Below, piece after piece: positions 46,201-54,765 of a stretch of 64,000 bases of DNA (its first letter is position 1; each line of letters begins with the position of its first letter). The notes beneath the pieces were generated by a model that had not been told where the DNA came from, ran no database searches, and worked only from the letters and a program-made list of their open reading frames with translations. Source of the DNA: Thermoanaerobaculia bacterium (lineage in GTDB: Bacteria > Acidobacteriota > Thermoanaerobaculia > Multivoradales > J023). The stretch spans positions 1 to 64,000 of the forward strand of contig JAUIJL010000026.1 of the NCBI GenBank assembly GCA_030431255.1, written 5' to 3'. The position numbers and the translations under genes are program-made.

Positions 46201-46650
46201 TCTGAGGGCTTTCCAGGCGTCGAGGGGAAAGGCGCTGCCGTAGGGAAGGACCAATACATCGTGATTCCGAATCCGCAGCCGCTCGTTCACAGCCTTGACC
46301 GAGCCGAGCCGCTCGACGTCGAAACCACTGAGGGCCGAGCTCAAATCCGCCTGCGACACCTCGGCAGCGTCCACGGTGGGAAATCCGGGGGCACTGAAGA
46401 GCGCCACCCGGGTCGCCCGATCCGGATCGCGACGGTCGAAGTCTGGGCCGGCGGCGTCGTAGATCTGCCCTCCGGCGAGACCTGCGGACCCGAGGGCTGC
46501 CAAAACGGCGAGCACAACGACGGCGAATCGGCCGAGCGGGGTCCGGCCAACCGGGGTCCGGCCAACCGGGGTCCGGCCAACCGGGGTCCGGCCAACCGGA
46601 GATCGAAAAGCCGATGATCCGACGGCCTCTGCCGAATCAGGATCCGCCAT
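43294..46650 (-). CDS. Large secreted or anchored glycoside hydrolase, GH5-like (probable beta-mannosidase/mannanase)
   Basis: 1118 residues. The N-terminus has RTPVG repeats encoded by 15-bp units (46536-46595) and then a membrane/signal helix (FAVVVLAVLAALGSAGLAGG). Residues 60-190 resemble a glutamine-amidotransferase-like beta-galactosidase trimerisation domain (VLVLPYGSAFPLDAWKALRS, VDRGGSLVVLGG). The TIM barrel (about 450-830) has VNFIRTGLWTG, the acid/base HWDLINEPSY (Glu about 589) and the likely nucleophile Glu in LFQETGIM (about 763), the GH5/clan A pattern. The C-terminal part is another amidotransferase-like and beta-sandwich region. Its start overlaps the stop of the 142-residue membrane protein by 14 nt, placing it last in an operon with a sodium/solute symporter. 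The exact GH family and substrate are inferred. Confidence 0.82.
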   Translation of the reverse strand: MADPDSAEAVGSSAFRSPVGRTPVGRTPVGRTPVGRTPLGRFAVVVLAVLAALGSAGLAGGQIYDAAGPDFDRRDPDRATRVALFSAPGFPTVDAAEVSQADLSSALSGFDVERLGSVKAVNERLRIRNHDVLVLPYGSAFPLDAWKALRSFVDRGGSLVVLGGAPFHQPVLFEGGEWRLGTRQSTFADPFLIAPAERWNPPGVAFEMRAQPAVQGPELDLLRAALGGGSGGGSGGGDRAEPPAVWHLTVRMARHKDLPSDDGSEGHRDAILRPLAHWVDPDGLPRACPLLEIDRLRGGEAGARWVFAPTDATLSPELIRWMVERALDGAAQLDARPIYATLEPSESAQIQVAVRRPWVRKGEPEAKIAHLVVRKPGTAEEIRQTVELTGTTRSRYGIATIETHGELWQEPGFYEVEVRVPDVPWIHGPVTTGFWRQDRELLTSGPKVTVSKDWLRVDGEVLPVIGTTYMASDVHRKYLFEPNPWVFEQDFAEMKELGVNFIRTGLWTGHSRVMLNAGAMDEAFLRALDAYVHSAARHGIVLNFTFFAFLPPAYGGSHAYLDPRALEGQRELLTLVARRYRGVGWVHWDLINEPSYGPPEGLWRNQPVWDEYERQAWTEWLGQRHGQTRDGQRGGGAASEPGIARIRDRWRDASPYPLLQPTGDDMAYGMIRGDRHPRKAGDFVRFSNHVVTEWARYLRSVLREAGGDVLVTLGQDEGGTLTRPSQQLHAEAVDYTAVHPWWQNDDLLATGLQAKVPEKPSLFQETGIMRLEGLDGRPWRSPESAARLLERKFAYAFASRNAGIIEWAWNINPYQPKDMEPVIGFWRPDGTAKPELDVFLEFAEFFRQAVPFLDDYEPDPVVAVIPHSRLYMARPGATDGFKRVVRLLADRFAVVPSVLSELRLSPERLRPTRLAILPSPEVLEPSAAAALRTAGDHGTKTLLIGPLTSDALGEVGPEISALAHPAKLDGGVPVRLREPTQWGDGWATFDRNLQENLPRSSKTDPVRFEGSFWHEPLPLDHAREDAPLVDLLGAALDAAGIASQPTDTPIATRLLYGPRSILVVLVNETGADLKRELRVDDRRVEIPVAAERSRLLIFERPSGRLIASTPGAEVRNLD
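46536..46595. repeat. Four 15-bp tandem repeats encoding RTPVG
   Basis: Four near-perfect units of CCGGGGTCCGGCCAA (first unit differs at one base) at the 5' end of the glycosidase gene, just ahead of its membrane helix. The 15-bp length keeps the reading frame. Confidence 0.9.
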
Positions 46651-47065
46651 GGCTGAACCTCCGGTGCAAGCCCGCGGTCAGCCAAGTCGCCAACAGGAAG
46701 ATGGCCGCGGGCACCACGATTCCGACCATCGGCCACGCTTCCCGCGGCGCTTGCTCGGCCGCGGCCGGAACCTGAGCCGATTCGTCCAGCGCCGGCCTGT
46801 CGACAATCGGCTCGACTGCCGGCTCCAACACCCCCTCGACCACGCTCTCTTGCCCGGCCGGCTGTGCCAGCTGGGCCACCACGAAGACCGCGCCGATCAC
46901 CGCCAAAACGGTGATGCCTACCACCATCCAGGCGGTAGGGGTCATGATCTTGTCCGCTTTTAGAGTGCGTTTCCGATAGTTGGCATAGGCCAGGAAAAGA
47001 CCCATGGAGCTGACGCCATAGGCCATGGCCATACCCAAGATTTTTCCGATCGCTTCGTCGATCAT
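46637..47065 (-). CDS. Small membrane protein between symporter and glycosidase
   Basis: 142 residues with three hydrophobic helices (about 7-27, 44-66, 113-133) and an acidic, Pro/Ala-rich stretch between the second and third (VEGVLEPAVEPIVDRPALDE). It starts in an ATGA overlap with the symporter stop and overlaps the glycosidase start by 14 nt. No family recognised; the position suggests an accessory to the symporter. Confidence 0.75.
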   Translation of the reverse strand: MIDEAIGKILGMAMAYGVSSMGLFLAYANYRKRTLKADKIMTPTAWMVVGITVLAVIGAVFVVAQLAQPAGQESVVEGVLEPAVEPIVDRPALDESAQVPAAAEQAPREAWPMVGIVVPAAIFLLATWLTAGLHRRFSHGGS

Positions 47066-48972
47066 GGCGTGGTCTCCCAGCGGGTGGTTTGATTCACGTG
47101 CTCGAGGTATTCGTCTTGTTGCGCTTCAAAAGCCAACGACATGGCTTTCATCTTGGGATCGATGACCAAGAACATCAATCCGCCGCAGAGGATTCCCATG
47201 GCCAGGCAGACGAAACCCCAGGGTCTCAGCAGCAACGTGCCCGCCACACCGATCGCCACGAAGAGATAGCAGAACGCCGACAAGCCGGCGGCGATCCAAT
47301 CGTGGCGCGTCCATTCGTCGGCGTCCTCGGGGGTCCATTCCTTGTGGAATAAGCCGTACTCCAGGTGTTTTTTACTCTCCACCACCAGGCCTCGGCGAAT
47401 CGCCTCCGCGCGCACCGGGCCCCAGAAGCCGGCCGGGCGAGCCTGGACGTAGTAGCGCACCAAGTGGTCCATGTCGTCCGGTTTGGTGAGGAAACAAATC
47501 GGCAGATACACCAGGCTCACCAACACCGCCAACAACCAGAAATTCACCCAATCGGGCAGGGCCGGCAGGACCCCGAGGGCGGGCAAGACGAAGACCACCA
47601 TCCAACTCATCACCAAGTTGGCGATCCAGCTCGAGAGGAAAGCCCAAGAGTTGAACCGCCACCAGAGCACTTGCAGAATCGACGGCAGCCAAATGCCCGC
47701 CGCTTGGAGCCAGAGGGCGAAGATCAACCAGGCGGTGATCGACTCCATGGACAAGCCCAGCACGAAGCTGCCGATCAGCAACAAGAACGTGGAGATCCGC
47801 CCGACTCTTACCAGCTTGCTTTCGTCCGCCTCAGGATTCACGTAGTGATGGTAGAGGTCGCGGGTGGCGTAGAGGGCGCCGAGGTTTAGATGGGTAGAAA
47901 TCGTCGACAGGTGGATGGCGATGATCGCCGCGAACAACATGCCGATCAGGCCCGCGGGCATGTAGTCGAAACCGAGACGGAACCAAGCGAATTCGTAGGT
48001 GCCTTGGTCCTCGATGCCCGGGAACATGACAAAAAAGGCCAGGATGGAAATCGCCCAGAAGGAGTTGCGGAAAATGGCCGCCAAACCGCCGGCCCAAATG
48101 GAATAGGCGGCGTCGCGCACGCTCTTGGCGCTTTGGATGCGCTGGGCTTCCGGATACCAATCGATGAAATTGCCCATGCCCAAGCCACCGAAAATGGCCA
48201 TCACCATGAGCGTGATCACGTCCAGAGCGTAAAACTGATTGCCGTCCAACCCCCAAAACGCGTCAAAGTGGAAGGGATCCGCCCGCCAGCCCTCACCCAA
48301 GGCCGACAGCTTGTCGACGATCACCACCGCGCCACCGGCCTCGTGGATGCCCCAGAGTGACACAAGGGTGATGACCGCGAAGCTGATCAATCCCTGCTGG
48401 AAGTCGGCCATCACCACGCCCCAATAACCGGCGGACAGCACGTAGATGGCACAGATGGAAGTGAAGAGCACGATGCCGAGCCAGCTCGGCCAACCGAACA
48501 GGTAGATGCAGATCTTGCCCATGGCCGCCGACACCCAGGCGACCACGAACATATTCATGAAGGTCTGCCAGCCGGCCATCCAGCCCCGCAGCAGCTCCGC
48601 TCCGAGCCCGGAGAAGCGAAGATTCTGATGCTCCGCTTGGCTCATGGCCAGGCTGCGACGGAAAATGCGGGTCGACACGAACGGCGACACCGCGCACCAC
48701 GCGCTGAAAAACGGATACCAAATGCCCCGCAAGCCCCACCGATAGATGGTGCCGGCGATCCACATCGGCGTGTCCGTGGCCGTGTGGGTAGCGTAGACCG
48801 AGGTCGCCGGCAGCCACCAGGGCAAGCCGCGACCGGCGAGAAAGAAGTCCGCCTCGCTGCGTTTTCCGAGACGATAAAAAACGACACCGCATAGAATCAT
48901 CAGACCGATGAATAGGCCGGTCCAGATCCAGTCGAGCGTCACGAATTGCACCACCGACGCGCCGTCCGCCAT
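47062..48972 (-). CDS. Sodium:solute symporter family transporter
   Basis: 636 residues, start ATG 48972 behind GAGGAGCGAGGC. About 13-14 membrane helices. Family features: DWIWTGLFIGLMILCGVVFYRLGKRSEADFFLAGRGLPWWLPATS, where the FFLAGR block opens the SSS fold, and further on IDWYPEAQRIQSAKS and AAIIAIHLSTISTHLNLGA, the conserved helix 8 region with the sodium-site Ser/Thr pair. The C-terminus has a cytoplasmic segment (residues 510-570). Such carriers import sugars, acids or other solutes with Na+. Cotranscription with a glycosidase and divergence from a GH92 mannosidase suggest a sugar released by them as substrate. Confidence 0.9.
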   Translation of the reverse strand: MADGASVVQFVTLDWIWTGLFIGLMILCGVVFYRLGKRSEADFFLAGRGLPWWLPATSVYATHTATDTPMWIAGTIYRWGLRGIWYPFFSAWCAVSPFVSTRIFRRSLAMSQAEHQNLRFSGLGAELLRGWMAGWQTFMNMFVVAWVSAAMGKICIYLFGWPSWLGIVLFTSICAIYVLSAGYWGVVMADFQQGLISFAVITLVSLWGIHEAGGAVVIVDKLSALGEGWRADPFHFDAFWGLDGNQFYALDVITLMVMAIFGGLGMGNFIDWYPEAQRIQSAKSVRDAAYSIWAGGLAAIFRNSFWAISILAFFVMFPGIEDQGTYEFAWFRLGFDYMPAGLIGMLFAAIIAIHLSTISTHLNLGALYATRDLYHHYVNPEADESKLVRVGRISTFLLLIGSFVLGLSMESITAWLIFALWLQAAGIWLPSILQVLWWRFNSWAFLSSWIANLVMSWMVVFVLPALGVLPALPDWVNFWLLAVLVSLVYLPICFLTKPDDMDHLVRYYVQARPAGFWGPVRAEAIRRGLVVESKKHLEYGLFHKEWTPEDADEWTRHDWIAAGLSAFCYLFVAIGVAGTLLLRPWGFVCLAMGILCGGLMFLVIDPKMKAMSLAFEAQQDEYLEHVNQTTRWETTP

Positions 48973-49182
48973 GCCTCGCTCCTCTATCTGGGGCGTCTCA
49001 GCGGCCGAGTCAGGGGGTCCAAAACGGCCAGATACGCCCTAGTAAATCGATTTGGCCGCAACATATCACGTTGAGGTCCGATCGAAAAAGCGCCGTATAA
49101 AAAACGCCGTGGCGAAAGTGCCTTCCGGAGGTCCCGACGCGACCTGCTTGGCGACCCGACCCACGACCGCTATGCTTCGGAC

Positions 49183-52100
49183 ATGCAAATTCCTGCTCGC
49201 CTTTGCTCCGGCCTCCGAAGGTGCTTCGGAGCCGCCGGCTTGCTCGCCCTCGGCGTCTTCGCGACATCCGCCCCAGAAGCCCTGGCCGACGAAAGCGCCG
49301 CTAAGTCGGCCGTGGACTATGTCGATCCGTTCATCGGCACCGACGGTCACGGCCACACTTATCCCGGGGCGACCCTGCCCTTCGGCATGGTGCAGCTCAG
49401 CCCCGACACCCGCCTCGAAGGCTGGGACGGCTGCTCGGGCTACCACTTCACCGACGATGTCATCTACGGGTTCTCACACACTCACCTGAGTGGCACAGGC
49501 GTCTCCGACTACGGAGACGTGCTCTTGATGCCCGGGGTCGGCGAGCCCGTGCTCGACAACGGATATTCGAGGGACGGCGACCATCCCAAGGGCGGCGCTT
49601 GGAAAGGTCCAGCGGAAAGCTACGCCTCGAGTTTTCGAAAATCCACCGAAAAAGCCGAGGCCGGCTATTACACCGTGTTTCTGGACGACCCCGGCTTCAA
49701 CGTGGAGCTGACCGCCACCGAGCGGGTCGGCTTTCACCGCTACCGAGCGGAGCGGCCCGAGCCCGCCCATGTGGTGGTGGATCTACGCCACCGGGATCGG
49801 CTGCTGGCGGCCAAGATGCGCATCGTCAACGATCGCGAGATCGAAGGCTTCCGCCACTCCACCGCTTGGGCCAAGAGCCAAAAAGTCTTCTTCGTGGCGC
49901 GTTTCTCGCGCCCGTTCGACCCGAAGGGATTCGTCGGCCTGGAGGGCGGTCGGTCCGCGAAGCTTTCCGACGATCGTGCGGTCGGTGCGCTGGTTTTTGG
50001 AGACCTGACCTCAGGAGACCAAGCCGACGAAATCAGCCCAGCCGGGGGTGAGCTCTTGGTCAAGGTCGGCCTCTCCGCCGTCGACATCGAGGGCGCTCGG
50101 GCCAATCTCGAGGCGGAGCTGCCCCATTGGGATTTCGACCGCACCCGCCGCCAGGCGCGGGAGATCTGGAGCGAGGCCCTCGGCAAGATCGAGGTCGACG
50201 GCGGCACTGAGGACGAACGGACCTCTTTCTTCACCGGCCTCTACCACAGCTTGATCGCGCCCAACCTCTACTCCGACGTCGACGGGCGCTATCGCGGCAT
50301 GGACGACCGCATCCATCGGGCCGAAGGGCGTCGTCACTACACGGTGTTCTCGCTGTGGGATACCTTCCGCGCCACTCACCCCCTCTACAACTTGATCGAG
50401 CCGACGCGCAATCTGGAATTCGTCCAGGCTTTCCTGGACATGTACCGCCAAGGGGGTCGGCTGCCGGTTTGGGAGCTTGCCGCCAACGAAACCGACACCA
50501 TGATCGGCTACCACTCGGTGTCGGTGATCTCCGAGGCTTGGCAAAAAGGTATCCGCGATTTCGATACCGAGCTCGCCCTCGAAGCTATGGTCGCCTCCGC
50601 GGATCTCGATCATTTCGGTCTCGACGCCTACCGTCGACAAGGTTTCATCGGCAGCCGAGACGAGGGGGAATCGGTCTCCAAAACCCTGGAATACGCCTAC
50701 GACGACTTCTGCATCGCGCGATTCGCCGCCGCCCTGGGGCGCCAGGACGTGGAAACGCGGTTCATGGAGCGCAGCCAAGGCTGGCGCCATGTGCTCGATC
50801 CCGAAACCGGGTTCATGCGCCCCAAACAAAATCAACGGTTCCTCGAGCCCTTCGACCCGCGCCGGGTGGACAACCACTACACCGAGGCCAATGCCTGGCA
50901 ATACAGCTTCTTCGTGCCCCACGACGTGCACGGGCTGATCGAGGCCTTGGGGGGCGACGAGCCGTTCGTGGAACGCTTGGACGCCCTCTTCGCCGCGGAC
51001 TCCGCCACTACCGGTCGCACCCAAGTCGACATCACCGGCCTGATCGGTCAATACGCCCAGGGCAACGAGCCCAGCCATCACGCCGCCTTCCTCTACCACT
51101 ACGCGGGACGGCCCGACCGCAGCGCCGAGTGGGCGCAAAAGATCGTCGACGAGCTCTATGCCGCCCGCCCCGACGGTCTTTCGGGCAATGAGGATTGCGG
51201 TCAGATGTCGAGCTGGTACGTCTTCGTGGCCATGGGGCTCTACCCGGTCAACCCCTGCGACCCGACCTACGTCATCGTGCCGCCGATCTTCGAACGGGCT
51301 TCTTTGCGGGTCGACCCAGCGGACGATCGACGCTTCACCATCCGGACCGAGGGCGACGGCCCGTACATTGTGTCCGCCGCCTTGAACGGCAAACCTTTCG
51401 ATCGCAGCTTCTTGCGCCATCGCGAGATCACCGAAGGCGGCGAGCTGATGTTGCGACTGGGCACGAAGCCGGGAACGTGGGGCACCGAGCCCGCCGAACG
51501 ACCCGGTCGCGATTCGTCGCCCACCGAACGGCTGCCCGCCGTGCCCTACGTCCTAGCGGATCGGGACATCTTCCGCGACCGCCAAGAGGTGGATCTGGCT
51601 TCCGCCGAGCCCGGTGCGGCCGTCTATCGGTCGATCAACGGTGGCCCGTTCGAGATCCACGACAGTCCCCTCACCTTGAACGAGAGCACCACCCTGAAGC
51701 TCTACGCCGAGCTCGACGGTCGAAGGAGCCCGACGGTCGAGGCCGAGCTCCACCGCATGCCCAACGACTGGCGGGTGACCACGGCCCATGAGCCCAACGC
51801 TTCCTACACCGCCGGCGGACCCGACGCGTTGATCGACGGCCTGCGCGGCGAAACCAATTGGCGCACCGGTCGCTGGCAGGGATACCAGCTCACCGACTTC
51901 GAAGCTACCGTCGACCTCGGCGAGGTGCGACCGCTCCGTCGAGCGGGCGCCAACTTCCTGCAAGACATCAAATCGTGGATTTGGTTCCCCACCACGGTCA
52001 CGATCTCCGTCGCCGAAAGACCCGACGGTCCTTTCGATGACATCGCCGAGCTGGGCCACGACATCTCCGACGGATCGGACGGATCGAATTTCGATCACAT

Positions 52101-52251
52101 CGAAATCCTCGAGCTGATCTCCGAGCCGCTCGTGGACGTTGAGGCCCGCTTTGTGCGATTCCACGCCCGCAACTACGGCTCGATCCCCGAATGGCATCCG
52201 GGTTACGGCGGCCTGTCCTTCATCTTCGTCGACGAGCTGGTCCTGGAATAG
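49183..52251 (+). CDS. Secreted GH92 alpha-mannosidase with accessory C-terminal domains
   Basis: 1022 residues; signal peptide 1-36 (AAGLLALGVFATSAPEALA). The GH92 signature opens the mature protein: VDYVDPFIGTDGHGHTYPGA, LPFGMVQLSPDT, GYHFTDDVIYGFSHTHLSGTG. The catalytic (alpha/alpha)6 domain has the conserved GGRLPVWELAANETDTMIGY and GNEDCGQMSSWYVFVAMGLY (near residue 670) regions, which carry the Ca2+ ligands and general acid Glu in this family. The enzymes are exo-acting, Ca2+-dependent alpha-mannosidases that invert configuration. After about residue 790 come a chitobiase-C-like module (VYRSINGGPFEIHDSPLTL) and an F5/8-type-C-like carbohydrate-binding module (NWRTGRWQGYQLTDFEATVDLG). 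Divergent from the symporter operon. Confidence 0.93.
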   Translation: MQIPARLCSGLRRCFGAAGLLALGVFATSAPEALADESAAKSAVDYVDPFIGTDGHGHTYPGATLPFGMVQLSPDTRLEGWDGCSGYHFTDDVIYGFSHTHLSGTGVSDYGDVLLMPGVGEPVLDNGYSRDGDHPKGGAWKGPAESYASSFRKSTEKAEAGYYTVFLDDPGFNVELTATERVGFHRYRAERPEPAHVVVDLRHRDRLLAAKMRIVNDREIEGFRHSTAWAKSQKVFFVARFSRPFDPKGFVGLEGGRSAKLSDDRAVGALVFGDLTSGDQADEISPAGGELLVKVGLSAVDIEGARANLEAELPHWDFDRTRRQAREIWSEALGKIEVDGGTEDERTSFFTGLYHSLIAPNLYSDVDGRYRGMDDRIHRAEGRRHYTVFSLWDTFRATHPLYNLIEPTRNLEFVQAFLDMYRQGGRLPVWELAANETDTMIGYHSVSVISEAWQKGIRDFDTELALEAMVASADLDHFGLDAYRRQGFIGSRDEGESVSKTLEYAYDDFCIARFAAALGRQDVETRFMERSQGWRHVLDPETGFMRPKQNQRFLEPFDPRRVDNHYTEANAWQYSFFVPHDVHGLIEALGGDEPFVERLDALFAADSATTGRTQVDITGLIGQYAQGNEPSHHAAFLYHYAGRPDRSAEWAQKIVDELYAARPDGLSGNEDCGQMSSWYVFVAMGLYPVNPCDPTYVIVPPIFERASLRVDPADDRRFTIRTEGDGPYIVSAALNGKPFDRSFLRHREITEGGELMLRLGTKPGTWGTEPAERPGRDSSPTERLPAVPYVLADRDIFRDRQEVDLASAEPGAAVYRSINGGPFEIHDSPLTLNESTTLKLYAELDGRRSPTVEAELHRMPNDWRVTTAHEPNASYTAGGPDALIDGLRGETNWRTGRWQGYQLTDFEATVDLGEVRPLRRAGANFLQDIKSWIWFPTTVTISVAERPDGPFDDIAELGHDISDGSDGSNFDHIEILELISEPLVDVEARFVRFHARNYGSIPEWHPGYGGLSFIFVDELVLE

Positions 52252-52269
52252 TCCGGCTCGACGCTCGAA

Positions 52270-53244
52270 TCAGCCCTCCCGCCCGTATCCGTTATCGATC
52301 AGGTCTTGCACGAATTCGGCCACCGTCTGTTCTTGATCTTCGAATTCGTCGGCCTCGTGCAAATAGATATGAACGCTCTCGTTGGATTCATCCAACCGGA
52401 CGCACCAATAGTCTCCGCCTCCATTGGTACCGAAGAGAAAGAAATCCGGAAAAGCCGGCGTTTTCTTTTCCGCCCCGGAATCCTTGCAGTTGTAGGCGAG
52501 GAAGCTGCGGGCGGTGTGAAAAAGGCCGCTGTCTGGGCCCAACCACTTCCATTCGTCACTATCCGGCGCTTGCTCGAAAAACATCTTCTCTGGAAAGTCT
52601 TGGAGCAGATACGACCTCAAACCCACCGGTATCGTTAGACCAAGCGCTTCTTCCACAGCAACCAGCTGTTCTTCACCCAACCGCTTCCCGGTCCAGTCCG
52701 GTAGATCACAGTGCACAATCGGCGCGGGTTTGGCCGCCGGGTCACCGCCCAAGAGCTCGACGATCGCCGTGTAGCCTTTGTTTCGAGCCCCCTGCAACGC
52801 GGTGAATTTGCGGGCCCCGTAGGCGACGGTGGTATCGATCCCCCGTTCGATCAGGAGCCTTGCGGCTTCCGGATGACCCTCGTGCAGAGCCATGAGCAGA
52901 GGATTTTTGTGGGCTTCGCTCACATCGAACGAGCAACCTTCATCGAGCAAGAGAGAAATCACCTCGCAGTGGCCTCCCATCGCCGCACTGAGCAGCGCGT
53001 TGGTCTTAAAGACACCACCGACGGCATTCACGTCCATGCCTTGGGACAGCAGATACCGGATGGTGTCGGGCAGACCAGACCTCGCCGCGGTATGAATCCA
53101 TGATTCGAACCCGCTCTTTTCGGGATGACGCTCGTCGGGATTCTCTGCGAGCATGGTTTTGAATGCCTCTTCGTCCTGTCGTTGCAGGGCTTTCTTCATT
53201 GGGAAATACATCTTCATCTTCTGTCCATCGCTCGACTTTGACAT
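52270..53244 (-). CDS. Ankyrin-repeat protein with C-terminal SUKH (SMI1/KNR4) domain
   Basis: 324 residues, no signal peptide. Residues 45-165 hold about four ankyrin repeats (SWIHTAARSGLPDTIRYLLS, ALLSAAMGGHCEVISLLLDE, PLLMALHEGHPEAARLLIER, ALQGARNKGYTAIVELL). Residues 190-315 match the SUKH fold: TGKRLGEEQLVAVEEALGLTIP, LRSYLLQD, FFLFGTNGGGDYWCVRLDE, FVQDLIDNGY. SUKH proteins and ankyrin proteins are both common immunity proteins against polymorphic toxins; the combination suggests an orphan immunity protein, but no toxin lies beside it. It converges on the GH92 gene, 18 bp apart. Confidence 0.85.
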   Translation of the reverse strand: MSKSSDGQKMKMYFPMKKALQRQDEEAFKTMLAENPDERHPEKSGFESWIHTAARSGLPDTIRYLLSQGMDVNAVGGVFKTNALLSAAMGGHCEVISLLLDEGCSFDVSEAHKNPLLMALHEGHPEAARLLIERGIDTTVAYGARKFTALQGARNKGYTAIVELLGGDPAAKPAPIVHCDLPDWTGKRLGEEQLVAVEEALGLTIPVGLRSYLLQDFPEKMFFEQAPDSDEWKWLGPDSGLFHTARSFLAYNCKDSGAEKKTPAFPDFFLFGTNGGGDYWCVRLDESNESVHIYLHEADEFEDQEQTVAEFVQDLIDNGYGREG

Positions 53245-53496
53245 CCCTGCTTCAGCTCCCTTCGCTCAGTTGGTGTGTGCTCCACGACATTATGACCACT
53301 TCACCCTCCGAGCTTCAAAGGACGTCGAACCAGGACCTGACGCCGCGCCGTCTTGCCCGGCCACCGTCGGCGCTTACACTTTGAACGACTCCGACCTTCT
53401 CGGACCCGTCCGTACGATTTCCGATCTGAAACCATCTGTCATCGGCCCCTGGGAGCCACTGCTCTTCTAAGGGGATTCGGCTGTCATGAGTTATCG

Positions 53497-54765
53497 TCAC
53501 AAACCCGTAAAGTACTGCTCGTCCAGCTCGATGTCATAAGCCACCCGCAGGGTCGGGCTCGATCCGTGCACCAAGGTTTGTTGGAACATCAGCTCGTCGC
53601 CCGGGGTCGGCAGCACGTAGGTCAGCTCCGCCTTGGGCACGGCTTCAGCGGGAGCGAGGCTGCCGCCGGACCATCGGTAGGTGAAGACCTCCGGCAAGTG
53701 CAGGCGGGCGTAGACGTGATTGATCGGCCACGACACCGCCGGCAGGACCAGGACCAGCTCACCGGAGAGGTGATAGCTCTCCCGCGGTGGACGCAGCACC
53801 AGCTCCACGGAGCCGTGGCGATCCCCGGCGCGCACCGGCTCCACCGTCAGGCGGAGGGTCCCGGCTTCCAGCTGGAACGGCACGGACCGACCGTTGACGA
53901 AGACCTTGTGCAGCTCGGTGCCGTCGGGAATCTCCGCTTGCCACTCCCGCTGCCCTTCAAAACGCAGGTCATAGCGCAGCCGGTGGTGAATATCTCCCTC
54001 CAGGGTCGACACCGTGGACAGCTGGGCCTTCTCCACCACCGCTTCCATGGGCGGACGGGCCACTTCCTCGGCCACGGACGGTGCCGATTTCAGCCGACGC
54101 CACGCCACCTCGAAGCGATCCTCACGGGCGAAGAGCCGGAATCCGCCCGCCTCGGCCAGCCCGTCTGCTTCTAGGAGCTGAAAATGGTTGTCGTCGACCT
54201 CGAGCGTCATCACCGCGGCCGTGGACGGTGCCGGTCGAAGGATGACCCGACGACGATTCCCCTCGGTCTCGGCCCGGGCCAGGAACGACAGCTCGAAGGA
54301 CCAAGATCCAGCTTGCCGGGCCAACAACACCAATTGGTCGTCCACCACCGCCAGGGAGAATCCCTGGCCCGAAGGCACCGCGTCGAGCAAGATCTGAGGG
54401 CTCATCTCGAGCAACGGCAGCCGCACCCACGGTTGCTCCTCGAATCGGGGGTCCACCAGCACCGTGACCTGGATCTGAGCTCGCGCTTCCAGCGCATCGT
54501 CGAGCACCCGACCGCGAAAGCTCAGCAAGTCCACCGAGCCTTCGATGGGTGGAGCCGCCTGTCGACGTCGTTCGTCCAGGGCTTCGTCACGCTCTCGATG
54601 CAATCGCAGGACCTCCTCCAAGGGCAGAGAGGCCGAAGCTCCCGCCGGCAGCTCCGGGGAGCCGGGTTGTGCGAAGACCGGGCTGAGCCGGCCACCGAGC
54701 AACAAGATCCAGCCCATCGTCCACAGGATGGAAGTCCTAAACGCGCTTTTCTTGGCCTTAAACAT
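53497..54765 (-). CDS. Secreted beta-rich protein, partner of a CreD-like membrane protein
   Basis: 422 residues with a signal peptide (residues 12-32, ILWTMGWILLLGGRLSPVFA). A charged helical stretch (EEVLRLHRERDEALDERRRQ) precedes repeated beta-strand segments without a recognised fold (VDLLSFRGRVLDDALEARAQ, RYDLRFEGQREWQAEIPDGT, SVELVLRPPRESYHLSGELV). Its ATG overlaps the stop of the membrane-protein gene by 8 nt (ATGTTTAA), so the two are coupled and probably form a complex at the membrane. No catalytic motif seen. Confidence 0.75.
   Translation of the reverse strand: MFKAKKSAFRTSILWTMGWILLLGGRLSPVFAQPGSPELPAGASASLPLEEVLRLHRERDEALDERRRQAAPPIEGSVDLLSFRGRVLDDALEARAQIQVTVLVDPRFEEQPWVRLPLLEMSPQILLDAVPSGQGFSLAVVDDQLVLLARQAGSWSFELSFLARAETEGNRRRVILRPAPSTAAVMTLEVDDNHFQLLEADGLAEAGGFRLFAREDRFEVAWRRLKSAPSVAEEVARPPMEAVVEKAQLSTVSTLEGDIHHRLRYDLRFEGQREWQAEIPDGTELHKVFVNGRSVPFQLEAGTLRLTVEPVRAGDRHGSVELVLRPPRESYHLSGELVLVLPAVSWPINHVYARLHLPEVFTYRWSGGSLAPAEAVPKAELTYVLPTPGDELMFQQTLVHGSSPTLRVAYDIELDEQYFTGL

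Noticed and set aside
50011-51420. A 469-codon open frame antisense to the GH92 gene
   Set aside because: Shadow of GH92 coding sequence; no start signal.
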